The notes below the pieces were generated by a model. That model had not been told where the DNA came from. It was given only the letters and a program-made list of their open reading frames with translations, and did no database searches. Positions 36,636 through 46,586 of a DNA stretch of 64,000 nt are shown in pieces (within the stretch, counting starts at the first letter, position 1; every line of letters begins with the position of its first letter). A program made the translations under genes and the position numbers. Origin of the DNA: Phycisphaerae bacterium (GTDB lineage: Bacteria; Planctomycetota; Phycisphaerae; Phycisphaerales; SM1A02); NCBI GenBank assembly GCA_016795035.1, contig JAEUIT010000008.1:1-64000 (forward strand). The letters are read 5' to 3'.

Positions 36636-39070
36636 GAGCCACCCCCCTTCCGCGCGGCCGCCTCTTTTGCGGCCCGGCGGAGCTGTTCGAGCCGGCTGAG
36701 TGGCGGTGGCGGCGACGCCTCGGGTGCTGCGGCGGGCGCCGCGACGGGCGCGCTTGCCGGCGCCGCCGCGACGGCCGGCGCGTCGATCCGCAGGATCCCT
36801 TCGGCTGCAACGCGGTGTTCGACGACCTCCCCCGCGACCGGCAGCGCGAAGGCGCACTGCAACCCGCGATGCTGCCCGAGCGGCGCGTCGGCGGCGATCG
36901 CGACGTCGAAGACGATCTCCGTCGCGGCCGAGGTCGCCCGCTGCGGCGGCGCCGAGGTCTTCGGCGGAAGGCCGAGGAGCGTGAACGTCGCCTCGCCCTC
37001 GAAGGGCTTCACGTCGCGCAGGCTGCACACGACGCGCGCGGTGGTCCCGGTCTCGGCCGCGGCCATCGGCAGCGTGCCCGCGCAGTACGGCGGGCAGACG
37101 ACGAGGTCGACGAACTCGGTCGCGAGCCAGACGTCGCCGCCGCCGACCGGCGCGTGGGCGAGAAGCGCGATGCGGTGCGTGCCGAGCGCGGCATCGCCCG
37201 ACGCGTTCAACGGGATCGCCCCTTCCGTCGCGGCGGCGGGAATCGTGACCGCTCCGGGGGCGGACACGCCCGGCGGATTCCAGAGCATGTGCACCGTCAC
37301 GTCGCCGGTGAAGCCCTCGTCCCGCGCGACCGAGATCGAGAGGGTCTTCGCGCCTTCGCGGGCAAGGGGCGACTTGGGTGCGACGAGCGACACGCGAAAG
37401 GGCGCCGCCTCCGTCACGGCAACGGCGAGTTGGCGCACGGTCGTCTCGTAGTAGACCGTGTCGTTCGGAGCGCCGCGCACGAGCGGCACGGCCTGGCGGA
37501 AGCCGCCGCGCTCCGCGTTGCAGGTCGCCTCGACACCCACGAGCCCTCCGCCGAGCGGCGCGTCGGCCGCCGCACGAAACACCACGGGCACGAACGGCCG
37601 ATCCGCGGGCACCGTGACCGGCTCGGCCACGATCCCCGGCGGCAACGACGAGAAGGTCGTCGTGACCGGTCCGGCGATGTCGGTGCGGTCGGCGCGGAGC
37701 AGTCCGGCCATGCCCGCCCCGCGCGGCACGGCGATCGCTTGGAGAAACTGCGGCCGCTGCGAGTCGACGCGCTCGAGCCCGACGCTCACGGCGGGCGCCG
37801 GCGGGGCGAGCTCGATGCGGTAGGTGAACGTCGGTTCGCCGCGGCGACGATGGTCGCGCACCCGCAGCTCGTACTCGCCGTCAGCGTCGGGGGTCGCGCG
37901 AAGCTCCGGATCGGCGCCCACGGTGTCGTCGAGCGTGCCGAGTTCCTTGCCGCTCGCGTCGAGCGCGACGAGCACCGCATCGAGCGGCGATCCGAGCCGC
38001 TGCGCGAGGACGCGGAGGACGAGCGGCTCGCCCTTCGTCACGCGGACCTTCCAGCGATCCTCCTCGCCCGGCGCGGCGATGACGCCATGGAGCGCGACCG
38101 GCGACGCGCCCACGGTCCCGGGGCTCGCCGTCTCGTCGAGCACCGGCAACGTGGAGGCGACAAGCCAGTTCGGGCTCGGCGCGATTCGGTCCCCTTCGCG
38201 CGCCCACACGGGCACGATGCCGCGGGCGTCGGCTGCGAGCGCGACCGCGCTCGCCGGCGTCTCGCGCGGCTCGCCGCGCCACGTGATCGACGTCTCCGAT
38301 CCCGGCGGCGCCGCCGGAGGCCACGCGACCGACGGACGCGGGAACCCGCCGACGTGCAGTCGATACTGCGACCGGTCGCTGCCGCCGTACGCCGACTCGC
38401 GCACGCCGACGTAATAGACGCCGTCCTTCGGCGCGACGATCGACGCGAAGGCGTCCTGTGCGAGGAGCGGCGAGTCGTCGCATACGGCGAGCTCGAAGCG
38501 GCTGGCGTCGACGATCGTGATCGCGGCATCGAACATCGTGCGCCCGAGGCGCATCGCCTCGATCTCGGCGCTGAGCCGCTCGCCGGCCTTGAGTTCGACC
38601 GCGAACCAGTCGGCGTCCTCCTTCGTGATCGTGCCCTCGATCGTCGTGTCGGGCGCGACGCGCTGCGCCGCGGCGAGATCGCCGTTGGGCTCGACCTCCG
38701 CGACCGTCGGCAACGCGGAGACGAAGAGCGTCACGATGTCGGACCAGCCGGTCGACGTCCGCAGCCGAAGCGCGTGCTCGCCGAGCGGGCAGTCGGCGGC
38801 GACGGCGCACACGGCCACGACCGTCTGCTCGTCGGGATTCGTGAGCTCGAGAACGCGCAGCCCGTCGCCGTAGAACGTCACGCCCTGCGCGGCGCCGAGC
38901 CGCGCGCCGCGAAACGTGAGCGTGACGTTCGTGCCCCGCTGCGCCCCCGCCGGCTGCAACGCGGTCACCTCCGGCGAGCCCGTGCCCCCCCACGCGGCGT
39001 CACTTGCGGCGGCCCCCGCCCCGACGAGGGCGAGTAGCTGCAACGCGGAATGGCACACGGCGGCACGCAT
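36632..39070 (-). CDS. Secreted PPC-domain protein
   Basis: 812 aa with a signal peptide. It contains an IPT/TIG-like N-terminal sandwich (TLTFRGARLGAAQGVTFYG), at least two prepeptidase C-terminal (PPC) beta domains with the VEPNGDLAAAQ and DADWFAVELKAGERL signatures (about residues 125-245), another near 330-415, and further immunoglobulin-like domains; a Pro/Ala linker and basic tail close the protein. PPC domains are non-catalytic surface modules. It sits between the DUF1501 and PSD1 genes with gaps of 18 and -4 bases, the classic planctomycete arrangement. Confidence 0.85.
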   Translation of the reverse strand: MRAAVCHSALQLLALVGAGAAASDAAWGGTGSPEVTALQPAGAQRGTNVTLTFRGARLGAAQGVTFYGDGLRVLELTNPDEQTVVAVCAVAADCPLGEHALRLRTSTGWSDIVTLFVSALPTVAEVEPNGDLAAAQRVAPDTTIEGTITKEDADWFAVELKAGERLSAEIEAMRLGRTMFDAAITIVDASRFELAVCDDSPLLAQDAFASIVAPKDGVYYVGVRESAYGGSDRSQYRLHVGGFPRPSVAWPPAAPPGSETSITWRGEPRETPASAVALAADARGIVPVWAREGDRIAPSPNWLVASTLPVLDETASPGTVGASPVALHGVIAAPGEEDRWKVRVTKGEPLVLRVLAQRLGSPLDAVLVALDASGKELGTLDDTVGADPELRATPDADGEYELRVRDHRRRGEPTFTYRIELAPPAPAVSVGLERVDSQRPQFLQAIAVPRGAGMAGLLRADRTDIAGPVTTTFSSLPPGIVAEPVTVPADRPFVPVVFRAAADAPLGGGLVGVEATCNAERGGFRQAVPLVRGAPNDTVYYETTVRQLAVAVTEAAPFRVSLVAPKSPLAREGAKTLSISVARDEGFTGDVTVHMLWNPPGVSAPGAVTIPAAATEGAIPLNASGDAALGTHRIALLAHAPVGGGDVWLATEFVDLVVCPPYCAGTLPMAAAETGTTARVVCSLRDVKPFEGEATFTLLGLPPKTSAPPQRATSAATEIVFDVAIAADAPLGQHRGLQCAFALPVAGEVVEHRVAAEGILRIDAPAVAAAPASAPVAAPAAAPEASPPPPLSRLEQLRRAAKEAAARKGGGS

Positions 39071-39088
39071 CGGGTGGACTCGGATCGG

Positions 39089-40429
39089 TCAGGCCGGCTT
39101 CGCGAGAAGCGCCGACACGACCTTCCCGTCCTTCACGATCTCGATCGGGCGATTGCCCGGCGCCATGAGTTCGCCGTCGGCGACGATGCCGAGCTGGTTG
39201 TAGACGGTCGTCGCGAGATCCTCGATCGTGAGGGGATCGACGTCCGGAACCGTGCCCGTCGCGTCCGACGCGCCATGCACGTAGCCGCGCTTGACGCCGC
39301 CGCCCGCCAGCAGGCCGCTGAAGACGCGCGGCCAGTGATCGCGGCCGCCGTCCTTGTTGATCTTCGGCGTGCGGCCGAATTCGGTCACGACCATGACAAG
39401 CGTCGAGTCGAGAAGTCCGCGCGCGTCGAGGTCGGCGATGAGCGTGGCGAACGCGCGGTCGAACTGCGCGAGCGGCTCTCGGATGCCGCCGATGTCGCGA
39501 TGGTGGTCCCAACTGCCGAACGTCATCGAGACCATGCGCACGCCCGCCTCGACGAGACGTCGGCAGAGCAGCATGCGCTGGCCCGCGGGGTTGCGGCCGT
39601 ACGCGTCGCGCGTCGCGTCGGGCTCGGCGGCGAGATGGAACGCCTCGCGGGCCGCGTTCGAGCTCAGGAGCGCGTAGGCGCGGCGGTAGAACTCGTCCAT
39701 CGTCGAGATCGCGTCGGCGCCCGACTCGAGCGAACGGAAGTGCGCGTCGACCGCCTCGAGCATCGATTGGCGGCGCGCGAAGCGCGCGTGGTCGACGTCG
39801 GCCGGAAGCGACAGGTCGCGCACCGCGAACGACGCGTCGGCCGGATCCGATCCCACGCTGAACGGGCCGAAACGGTCGGAGAGGAAACCCGACCCCGCGA
39901 ACTCGTTCGGGACGGCGGGCACGCAGACGTACGCGGGCAGCTCGTTCTTCGCGCCGAGCTCGTGCGACACGACGGAGCCGATCGACGGGTACTGCACCGC
40001 GGGACTCGGCCGATACCCCGTGAACATGTTGTGCGTGCCACGCTCATGCGCGGCTTCGCCGTGCGTGAGGCTGCGAAGGACCGTAAGCCGATCGGCGACC
40101 TTCGCCGTCTCCCGCAGCGACTCGGAGAAGACGACGCCCTGCAACGTGGTGTCGACGGTGCCGAGCGGGCCGCGATACTCGATCGGCGCAAGCGGCTTCG
40201 GATCGAACGACTCCTGCGCGGAGAGTCCGCCCGGCAGGAAGATCTGGATCACCGACTGCGCCACCGCTGGCTTCCGCGAGCGCGTCTTCGCATCGGCGAG
40301 CGCGGACCGCGCCATGAGTTCCGGGAGCGTGAGTCCGAGCGTCGCGAGCGCCCCGACCGACAGGAACGCGCGGCGCGACGGTGCGTCGCCACGGGCTCGT
40401 TCGGCGCGTTCGCGATCGAGGTCCCACAT
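39089..40429 (-). CDS. DUF1501 (sulfatase-like) secreted protein
   Basis: 446 aa. Begins with a twin-arginine type signal (SRRAFLSVGALATLGLTLPEL). Family hallmarks: FLPGGLSAQESFDPKP, LRSLTHGEAAHERGTHNMFTGYRPSP (from which HERGTHNMFTGYRP is most diagnostic), TFGSWDHH and VVTEFGRTPKINKDGGRDHWP. The fold is that of alkaline phosphatase/sulfatase, but the catalytic formylglycine signature is not evident. It is the first gene of a four-gene operon running leftwards to 31994. Role unknown. Confidence 0.92.
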   Translation of the reverse strand: MWDLDRERAERARGDAPSRRAFLSVGALATLGLTLPELMARSALADAKTRSRKPAVAQSVIQIFLPGGLSAQESFDPKPLAPIEYRGPLGTVDTTLQGVVFSESLRETAKVADRLTVLRSLTHGEAAHERGTHNMFTGYRPSPAVQYPSIGSVVSHELGAKNELPAYVCVPAVPNEFAGSGFLSDRFGPFSVGSDPADASFAVRDLSLPADVDHARFARRQSMLEAVDAHFRSLESGADAISTMDEFYRRAYALLSSNAAREAFHLAAEPDATRDAYGRNPAGQRMLLCRRLVEAGVRMVSMTFGSWDHHRDIGGIREPLAQFDRAFATLIADLDARGLLDSTLVMVVTEFGRTPKINKDGGRDHWPRVFSGLLAGGGVKRGYVHGASDATGTVPDVDPLTIEDLATTVYNQLGIVADGELMAPGNRPIEIVKDGKVVSALLAKPA

Positions 40430-40499
40430 GCCAAGAGCCTACCTCGCTCGAAGGCAGCCGCGATAGCCGATTTCCCCGTCGCGGGTACGATCGCCGCCG

Positions 40500-41654
40500 A
40501 TGTCCACACCGGAGCGAGACGAGAAGCCCCCGCAGGCCCCCGCGGAGGGTCGACGCAAGCGCGACAGCGCCGCCGACACCCAGCTCGACGGCGCCATCCT
40601 CGGGCTCCTCCGTTCGCTCGGCCACGACCCGGACACGGCCCACGCGCTCTTCGCGGCCGACATGGTGCGCACCGCCCTGAAGTTCATGCAGGACGGCGCC
40701 GACACCGGGCAGCTCAAGCTCGTGACCGCCGCGCTCAAGGAGATGCGCTACGCCTACCGCGTCTTCAATCGCTATCGCGGCACGAAGAAGATCTCGATCT
40801 TCGGCAGCGCCCGCACGCCGGAGACGCACCCCGACTATCTCGCCGCGCGGCGCTTCGGCGAACTGATCGCCCGCGAAGGCTGGATGGCGATCACGGGCGC
40901 GGGCGGCGGCATCATGAAGGCCGGCCACGAAGGCCCCTCGCGCGACGCCTCGTTCGGCCTCGCGATTCGGCTTCCGAGCGAGCAGGCGGCGAACGCGGTC
41001 ATCGACGGCGATCCGAAGCTCATCAACTTCCGCTACTTCTTCACGCGCAAGCTGATGTTCACCTCGAACTCGCACGCGATCGCCGTCTTCCCCGGCGGCT
41101 ACGGCACGCAGGACGAGCTCTTCGAGGTGCTCACGCTGATCCAGACCGGCAAGTCGACGATGCTGCCGATCGTCCTCGTCGAAGGCGCCGACGGCACGTA
41201 TTGGTCGGAGTGGGAGAAGTTCTCGCGCGACGACCTACGCCGCCGGGGCTGGATCAGCGCCGACGACGACTGCCTGTATCGCCGATGCGCGACGCCGGAG
41301 GAGGCCGTCAAGGAAGTCCTGGGCTTCTACCGGCGCTATCGCTCCAGCCGTTTCGTGCGCGACCGATTCGTGCTGCGGATCGACGCGCCCCTCTCCGCGT
41401 TGCAGCTCGCCGCCCTCAACGCCGAGTTCGCCCCGATCGTGCGCCGAGGCGCGATCGAGCAGTCGGGACCGTTCCGCGCCGAGGACGACGCGCTCGAGCT
41501 TCCGCGCATCCACTTCGACTTCGTCCGCCGGGACTACGCGTCGCTGCGCCGTCTCATCGACCGCGTGAACGCCATGCCGTACGAGCCGGGCGATCCCGTC
41601 GGCCCGCCGCGCGGCGAACTCGACGTTGCAGCCGCTCGAGGAGGCGACGAGTGA
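40500..41654 (+). CDS. LOG-family protein (nucleoside 5'-monophosphate phosphoribohydrolase type)
   Basis: 384 aa. Central Rossmann-like LOG domain with ISIFGSARTPETHP, GAGGGIMKAGHEG and the defining PGGYGTQDELFE motif. LOG enzymes release free bases from nucleotide 5'-monophosphates; the extended N-terminus (about 95 residues) and C-terminal helical region (about 270-384) mark the larger bacterial subgroup. First gene of an overlapping set: its stop shares GTGA with the start of the lipoprotein gene. It diverges from the DUF1501 operon over a 70-base gap. Confidence 0.88.
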   Translation: MSTPERDEKPPQAPAEGRRKRDSAADTQLDGAILGLLRSLGHDPDTAHALFAADMVRTALKFMQDGADTGQLKLVTAALKEMRYAYRVFNRYRGTKKISIFGSARTPETHPDYLAARRFGELIAREGWMAITGAGGGIMKAGHEGPSRDASFGLAIRLPSEQAANAVIDGDPKLINFRYFFTRKLMFTSNSHAIAVFPGGYGTQDELFEVLTLIQTGKSTMLPIVLVEGADGTYWSEWEKFSRDDLRRRGWISADDDCLYRRCATPEEAVKEVLGFYRRYRSSRFVRDRFVLRIDAPLSALQLAALNAEFAPIVRRGAIEQSGPFRAEDDALELPRIHFDFVRRDYASLRRLIDRVNAMPYEPGDPVGPPRGELDVAAARGGDE

Positions 41655-42637
41655 CGCGCGCGGCCGTCACCGCCGCGCTGACGCTCGTCGCGGCGGGCAC
41701 GCTCGTCTCCTGCGCCTCCGCGCCCAGCGGCGACGCCCCGCTCGCGACCGAGCAGGCCGAGGCGATCCTCGATCGCCCGCGAACCGCGACGGAGCAGGAC
41801 GGCCTCGAGCTCCTGCGCTGGTCGGTCAGCGATGACGAGACACGCATCCGCCGTGCGTTCGCCCGCCACGCCGACGACGGCGTCCTCCTCGACCGCGACC
41901 AGAACGCGCTCGCCGAAGCGGGGCTTCGCGCGGTCGTCGTCCCCGACGCGTCGCTTCCGTCGCTCCTCGCCGAACTCGGCGGCACCTCGAGCGCGATCAC
42001 CGTCTGGCACGGCCAGATGACGACGTGGCGCGAACTCTCCGTTGCATCGTTCGATCCCTCGCGCGGCGCGTCGGCGATGGCGATGATCGACGGCCGCGCC
42101 GAGCGCCTCAGCGGTTGGCTTCGGCTCATGGCCCGCGGGTGGACGCTGCCGACCGAGGACGGCGCGGTGTTCGAGCTCACGATCGTGCCGCAGCTCGTCG
42201 CGGAGAAGAACGATCTCAGCGGCCTCCTCAACCGCGATCGGCTGCGCGGCCGCGTGTTCGACGCGCTGCGCGTGCACGTCGAACTTCCGCGCGACACCGC
42301 CCTCGTTCTCGCGAGCGAGCCCCCCGACGACAAAATAGAGGAAGACCCCGAAGGGCCTGCCGACGCCGACGCTCCCACGCCTTTGCGCGGCCCTCCGGCC
42401 GAGCTTCCGCCCACGCTCGGCGAGATGCTCCTCACCGATTCCGCGGCCGCGCCTCCGCGTCGACTCGTTCTCGTCCTTCGGGCGCGTTTGCCCGATACGC
42501 TCTTCCCCGAACCGGCTCGCGCTCCCGCGCCCGCGCCGCCTCCGGCCCCCGCGCCGGCGCCGACGCCGCCTCCGCCCGATCTCGACGCGTACAACCCCGA
42601 GTTGCCGCCCATCGATCCCCCACCGAACGACCCGTGA
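41651..42637 (+). CDS. Lipoprotein of unknown function with Pro-rich tail
   Basis: 328 aa from GTG at 41651, overlapping the LOG gene by four bases. Signal peptide ends GTLVSC. A compact domain spans about residues 30-220; the tail from about 225 is acidic and Pro/Ala-rich (APAPAPPPAPAPAPTPPPP), likely a flexible spacer. No family recognised. Its stop in turn overlaps the pssA start (GTGA), so expression is probably coupled along the operon. Confidence 0.7.
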   Translation: MTRAAVTAALTLVAAGTLVSCASAPSGDAPLATEQAEAILDRPRTATEQDGLELLRWSVSDDETRIRRAFARHADDGVLLDRDQNALAEAGLRAVVVPDASLPSLLAELGGTSSAITVWHGQMTTWRELSVASFDPSRGASAMAMIDGRAERLSGWLRLMARGWTLPTEDGAVFELTIVPQLVAEKNDLSGLLNRDRLRGRVFDALRVHVELPRDTALVLASEPPDDKIEEDPEGPADADAPTPLRGPPAELPPTLGEMLLTDSAAAPPRRLVLVLRARLPDTLFPEPARAPAPAPPPAPAPAPTPPPPDLDAYNPELPPIDPPPNDP

Positions 42638-43590
42638 CCGAACGAACGATGACCCAACCGGGCGCCAACTCCCGATCGCGCCGCCTTCGTGACCTTGTGC
42701 GCCGCCGACGCGAGGCGCGCCGGCGCCGGATGCGCGGCATCGCGGCGGTCCCGACGATGCTCACGCTCGGGAACCTCATCTGCGGCTTCGCGGCGATCCA
42801 TTACGCGATGAAGCCGGTCGAGACCACCCGCGTCTTCGACTGGACCACGCTCTACGTTGCAGCCACCCTTCTCTTCCTCGGGATGTTCTTCGACGCGATC
42901 GACGGCAGCGTCGCGCGATTGACGCGATCGACGTCCGACCTCGGCGCCCAGCTCGACTCGCTCGCCGACGTCGTGAGTTTCGGCGTCGCCCCGGCGTTCA
43001 TGATGCTGCGGCTCGTCAGCCATTACTACTACCCGCCCGGCCAGGCGGCGGCGCGGCCCATCCTCGGCCCTGAAGCCGACTCGGTCTTCGCGAAGTTCCT
43101 GTGGGCGATCGCGGCGGTCTACGTGTGCTGCACCGCGTTGCGGCTCGCCCGATTCAACGCCGAGACGACCTCGGCCGCCGAGGAGGATCACCGCAACTTC
43201 AAGGGACTGCCCTCGCCCGGCGCCGGCGGCACGATCGCCAGCCTCATCCTCCTGCACCAGAGCCTTCTCTCGAACGGCGCCCAAGTGAGCCAGAGCCTCA
43301 CGTTCGACCGCGCGTTCGCGCTCGGCCTTCCGTTCGTCACCCTGATCTGCGCGTTCGCGATGGTGTCGACCGTCCGTTACGCCCACTTCGTCAATCGCTT
43401 CCTCCGTGCGAAGCGCGACTTCTCGAGCTTCGTGCGGCTGGCGATCCCCGTCGTGGTCGCGGTCTTCTTCCCGCACATCGCGTTGGCCGTCGGATTCACG
43501 CTCTACGCGCTCTCCGGCCCCGCGTACGCCCTCTCGCTCATCCTTCGCCGGCGTTCCGTAGCGCCGCCCTCCGCCCCCAGCCCCTCATGA
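42634..43590 (+). CDS. pssA: CDP-diacylglycerol--serine O-phosphatidyltransferase
   Basis: About 318 aa. The CDP-alcohol phosphotransferase signature D-G-x-x-A-R-x(8)-G-x(3)-D-x(3)-D is complete in [26 protein letters not shown] (key residues D-G, A-R, G, D, D). Seven or so hydrophobic helices, with [13 protein letters not shown]-like [14 protein letters not shown] at the start, match PssA type II. It makes phosphatidylserine, precursor of phosphatidylethanolamine, in the inner membrane. I chose GTG 42634 because it overlaps the previous stop like its neighbours; ATG 42649 is the alternative. Its stop overlaps the trpB start. Confidence 0.9.
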   Translation: MTERTMTQPGANSRSRRLRDLVRRRREARRRRMRGIAAVPTMLTLGNLICGFAAIHYAMKPVETTRVFDWTTLYVAATLLFLGMFFDAIDGSVARLTRSTSDLGAQLDSLADVVSFGVAPAFMMLRLVSHYYYPPGQAAARPILGPEADSVFAKFLWAIAAVYVCCTALRLARFNAETTSAAEEDHRNFKGLPSPGAGGTIASLILLHQSLLSNGAQVSQSLTFDRAFALGLPFVTLICAFAMVSTVRYAHFVNRFLRAKRDFSSFVRLAIPVVVAVFFPHIALAVGFTLYALSGPAYALSLILRRRSVAPPSAPSPS

Positions 43591-44810
43591 CCTCCGCTCT
43601 CCCCGTTGCAGGCGATCAGACACTCCCCGGCGCCGACGCCGACGGCCGCTTCGGCCGCTTTGGCGGCCGCTACGTCCCCGAGACGCTCGTCGCCGCGCTC
43701 GACGAGCTCGCGGCGGCCTACGCCGAGGCGCGGCGCGACCCGTCCTTCCGAGACGAGGTCGAACGCCTCCTGCGGGAGTTCGTGGGGCGCCCCACGCAAC
43801 TCACCGTTGCCACGCGGCTCAGCCACGAGATCGGCGGCGCGACGATCGTCCTGAAACGCGAGGACCTCGCGCACACCGGCGCGCACAAGATCAACAACAC
43901 GATCGGGCAAGCGCTCCTCGCGAAGCGCATGGGCAAGACGCGCATCATCGCGGAGACCGGCGCCGGCCAACATGGCGTGGCGACCGCGACCGCGTGCGCG
44001 AAGTTCGGCCTCGCGTGCGAGGTCTACATGGGCGCGGAGGACGTGCGCCGCCAGGCGCTCAATGTCTTCCGGATGCGCCTCATGGGCGCGACGGTGCACG
44101 AGGTGACCACCGGCTCGCGCACGCTCAAGGACGCGACGAACGAGGCGATGCGCGACTGGATGGGCTCCGTCGGCAAGACGCACTACATTCTCGGGTCGGT
44201 CGTCGGACCCCACCCCTTCCCGACGATCGTGCGCGACTTCCAGAGCGTGATCGGCCGCGAGTGCCGGTCGCAGTGCCTCGAGCGCTTCGGCCGACTTCCC
44301 GACGTCGTGGTCGCGTGCGTCGGCGGCGGCTCGAACGCGGCGGGGATCTTCGCGCCGTTCGTCGCCGACCAGAGCGTCAAGCTCGTGGGCGTGGAGGCGG
44401 GCGGCCGCGGCACGGCGCAGGGCGATCACGCGGCGCCGCTCTCGTTCGGCCAGCCGGGCGTCCTGCACGGCTCGCTGAGCTATGTGCTGCAGGATCGGTT
44501 CGGCCAGACCGCCGACGTCCACAGCTGCTCCGCCGGCCTCGACTATCCCGGCGTCGGCCCCGAACACTCGTATTGGAAGGACTCTGGCCGCGTCGACTAC
44601 ACCTACGCGACCGACGCCGACGCGCTCTCCGCGTTTCAGCTTCTGGCGCGGACCGAAGGCATCATTCCCGCGCTCGAGACCTCGCACGCCGTCCATTCGG
44701 CGATCTCGATCGCAAGGACGCTCCCGCGCGACGCGCTCGTCGTCATCAACGTCTCCGGTCGCGGCGACAAGGACGTCCAGGAAGTGATGCGGCTTCTCGG
44801 CGCCCGTTGA
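43587..44810 (+). CDS. trpB: Tryptophan synthase beta chain
   Basis: 407 aa. PLP lysine K101 in the invariant HTGAHKINN, phosphate loop GGGSNA, and the family start [13 protein letters not shown]. It condenses indole with serine to form tryptophan. trpA usually follows trpB; here it does not, as the next gene is on the other strand, so trpA must be elsewhere. The ATGA overlap with pssA (43587-43590) ties it to a phospholipid operon; shared use of serine is a curiosity rather than evidence. Confidence 0.96.
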   Translation: MTSALPVAGDQTLPGADADGRFGRFGGRYVPETLVAALDELAAAYAEARRDPSFRDEVERLLREFVGRPTQLTVATRLSHEIGGATIVLKREDLAHTGAHKINNTIGQALLAKRMGKTRIIAETGAGQHGVATATACAKFGLACEVYMGAEDVRRQALNVFRMRLMGATVHEVTTGSRTLKDATNEAMRDWMGSVGKTHYILGSVVGPHPFPTIVRDFQSVIGRECRSQCLERFGRLPDVVVACVGGGSNAAGIFAPFVADQSVKLVGVEAGGRGTAQGDHAAPLSFGQPGVLHGSLSYVLQDRFGQTADVHSCSAGLDYPGVGPEHSYWKDSGRVDYTYATDADALSAFQLLARTEGIIPALETSHAVHSAISIARTLPRDALVVINVSGRGDKDVQEVMRLLGAR

Positions 44811-44825
44811 TCGCCGGTCCGCGTT

Positions 44826-45200
44826 TCAGGCGCCGGACCAATGTCGGGCGAATCGCCTGACGGCGAGAAACGGCGAGCCCGCGTCGGCGTCGCGCACGAG
44901 CGGAAGCTCCGCGACCTGCGCCACGGCGCGGGTCACGCGACCGCACTCCGCGCGGGAGAGCTCCCCCGCTTCCCACAGGTGCGCGAGCCGCAACGCCGTC
45001 GCGAGTCGCTGTGCCGTCGCCTCGTCGAGCGCGAACTCCATGCGAGCGGCCGCAACGTCCATGGCAAGGACGAGCTCGTCGACTCGCTGCGTCCGACCGA
45101 TGCGGCGCACTGTGACGAGGATCAGGACGAGAAGGACGAGACTGACGATCGGCACGACGTAGATGACGAGGATGTTGAGGATCAAAAATAGCGTTGCCAT
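44826..45200 (-). CDS. Small membrane protein of unknown function
   Basis: 124 aa from ATG at 45200. One strong N-terminal transmembrane segment (about residues 3-28, LFLILNILVIYVVPIVSLVL) followed by a charged helical domain with no motif. It converges on trpB with a gap of 15 bases. First of ten consecutive minus-strand genes. Confidence 0.55.
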   Translation of the reverse strand: MATLFLILNILVIYVVPIVSLVLLVLILVTVRRIGRTQRVDELVLAMDVAAARMEFALDEATAQRLATALRLAHLWEAGELSRAECGRVTRAVAQVAELPLVRDADAGSPFLAVRRFARHWSGA

Positions 45201-45273
45201 GTGCGGTGCGGAGCCTGACGTGCGACAGGTGGGCCGGGAGTGCCGATCGTACGTCCCGCCCGCCCGCCGCGGC

Positions 45274-46221
45274 TCACGGCGCCGCCGCCAGCCCCTGCAG
45301 CACGCGCCGCGAACGGCAGCCCGCAAGGCGCGCCACGCCGCCTGCAACGCCGAGTGCCCCGAGCGCGAGCCGCGGATAGTCGAGCGTGTCCGCCGTGTCG
45401 CTCCGGAGGTGATAGTGCGGGTTCCGGAAGAAGCTCGTGTCCGTCAGCATGATGGCCGGATAGCCCTGATCCCAGAACGAGCTGTTGTCGGAGAGGCGAA
45501 TCTCGCGCACGCGTTCCGGCAGCGCAATCGAGAAGAGCGGAAGCCGGCTCGCCGCGCGGAAACCGCGATCGAACTGCCAGACGTTCCGCACCGAGCGTAG
45601 ATTTCCGACCGAGGCCAGGAAGTCGCCGCGTGACGGGAAGAGGCGGCGCAGGAAACGCGGAATGCCGCTGGGAATGCCCTGGCTTCCGACTTCGTCGCGA
45701 AAGTACCCGAGCATCTCGAGGCAGACCATCGCGCGGATGTCATCTCCACGTTGCCGGGCACGGCGTGCATGGACCTGGCTTCCCATGAGTTCGGAATAGA
45801 AGTACGGCGGCTCCTCGTTCGCGAACGCGACGAACCGAACGGTGTACGGCAGCTCCACGCCGAAGAGCAGGCTCGCCGACTCCAGGAGCGCCGCGACGGC
45901 GGACGCGTTGTCGTCGGCGCCGGGCGTGGTCGGAACGGTGTCGTAGTGCGCGCCCAAGACGACGATGCGGTCGGGATGCCGTGTGCCCAATCGCTCGAGG
46001 ATGAGGTTCCTCACGACGTGGCCGTCGACGTCATAGGTTTCGTCGCGGAGCGTCTCGCCATGACGGCCAAGGCACTTTCGAAGGTACGCGAGCGTCGCAT
46101 CGAACGACGACGGCCGGCCGAGGTGCCGCGGCCCGATGAGACCGGCGAGCATGTCGACGTGGGCCCGCACGCTGGTTTCGAGGTCAGCGAGCGATCGAGG
46201 TGCCGTTGGCGGCGTGCGCAT
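45274..46221 (-). CDS. M28-family zinc metallopeptidase
   Basis: 315 aa without an evident signal peptide. Zinc-ligand motifs of family M28: GAHYDTVP (His), GADDNASAVAALLE (bridging Asp), FANEEPP (Glu-Glu) and a distal HYHLRSDTADT (His). These are aminopeptidases or glutaminyl-cyclase relatives. Substrate not predictable. Its 3' neighbour is separated by 73 bases. Confidence 0.88.
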   Translation of the reverse strand: MRTPPTAPRSLADLETSVRAHVDMLAGLIGPRHLGRPSSFDATLAYLRKCLGRHGETLRDETYDVDGHVVRNLILERLGTRHPDRIVVLGAHYDTVPTTPGADDNASAVAALLESASLLFGVELPYTVRFVAFANEEPPYFYSELMGSQVHARRARQRGDDIRAMVCLEMLGYFRDEVGSQGIPSGIPRFLRRLFPSRGDFLASVGNLRSVRNVWQFDRGFRAASRLPLFSIALPERVREIRLSDNSSFWDQGYPAIMLTDTSFFRNPHYHLRSDTADTLDYPRLALGALGVAGGVARLAGCRSRRVLQGLAAAP

Positions 46222-46586
46222 GATTCAGGAGTCGGTGGGAGGGATGCGCCCAAGGCGCGGAAAGGCGATCGTCGGGTGCGTGTCGCAGCGGTCCGGTTCC
46301 GGTCGGGCATGGGGGGCGCGACACTCTTCGCGATGGCCCGTTATGCACGAGCGGGCCGTGCGGTTCGCCAATCGTCTGGCGACCACGTCAGCGCCTGCAA
46401 CGCCCGCAGGGTGATCCATCGGCTCGGCGCGCCGACGCCGGGCTCACGCTCGACGTGGGTGGCGCCGCGTCGATCGGCGCTCCTGCGCGACCGAGGTGCT
46501 CGAGAATCGACGTACCCGCCGCGAGAACCCAGACGCTCAGTGTTGCAGGCATGGGCTCACGTGGCATCGTGGCGCGGCGCCTGGCG
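46222..46586. other. 365-base gap without a recognisable gene
   Basis: No reading frame shows coding character. One TGCAACG motif copy is present near 46397 and a near copy at 46540. No attC-like ends were found. Confidence 0.4.

Noticed and set aside
43587-44810. A tryptophan operon
   Set aside because: trpB stands alone after pssA; no trpA, trpF or trpC is adjacent.
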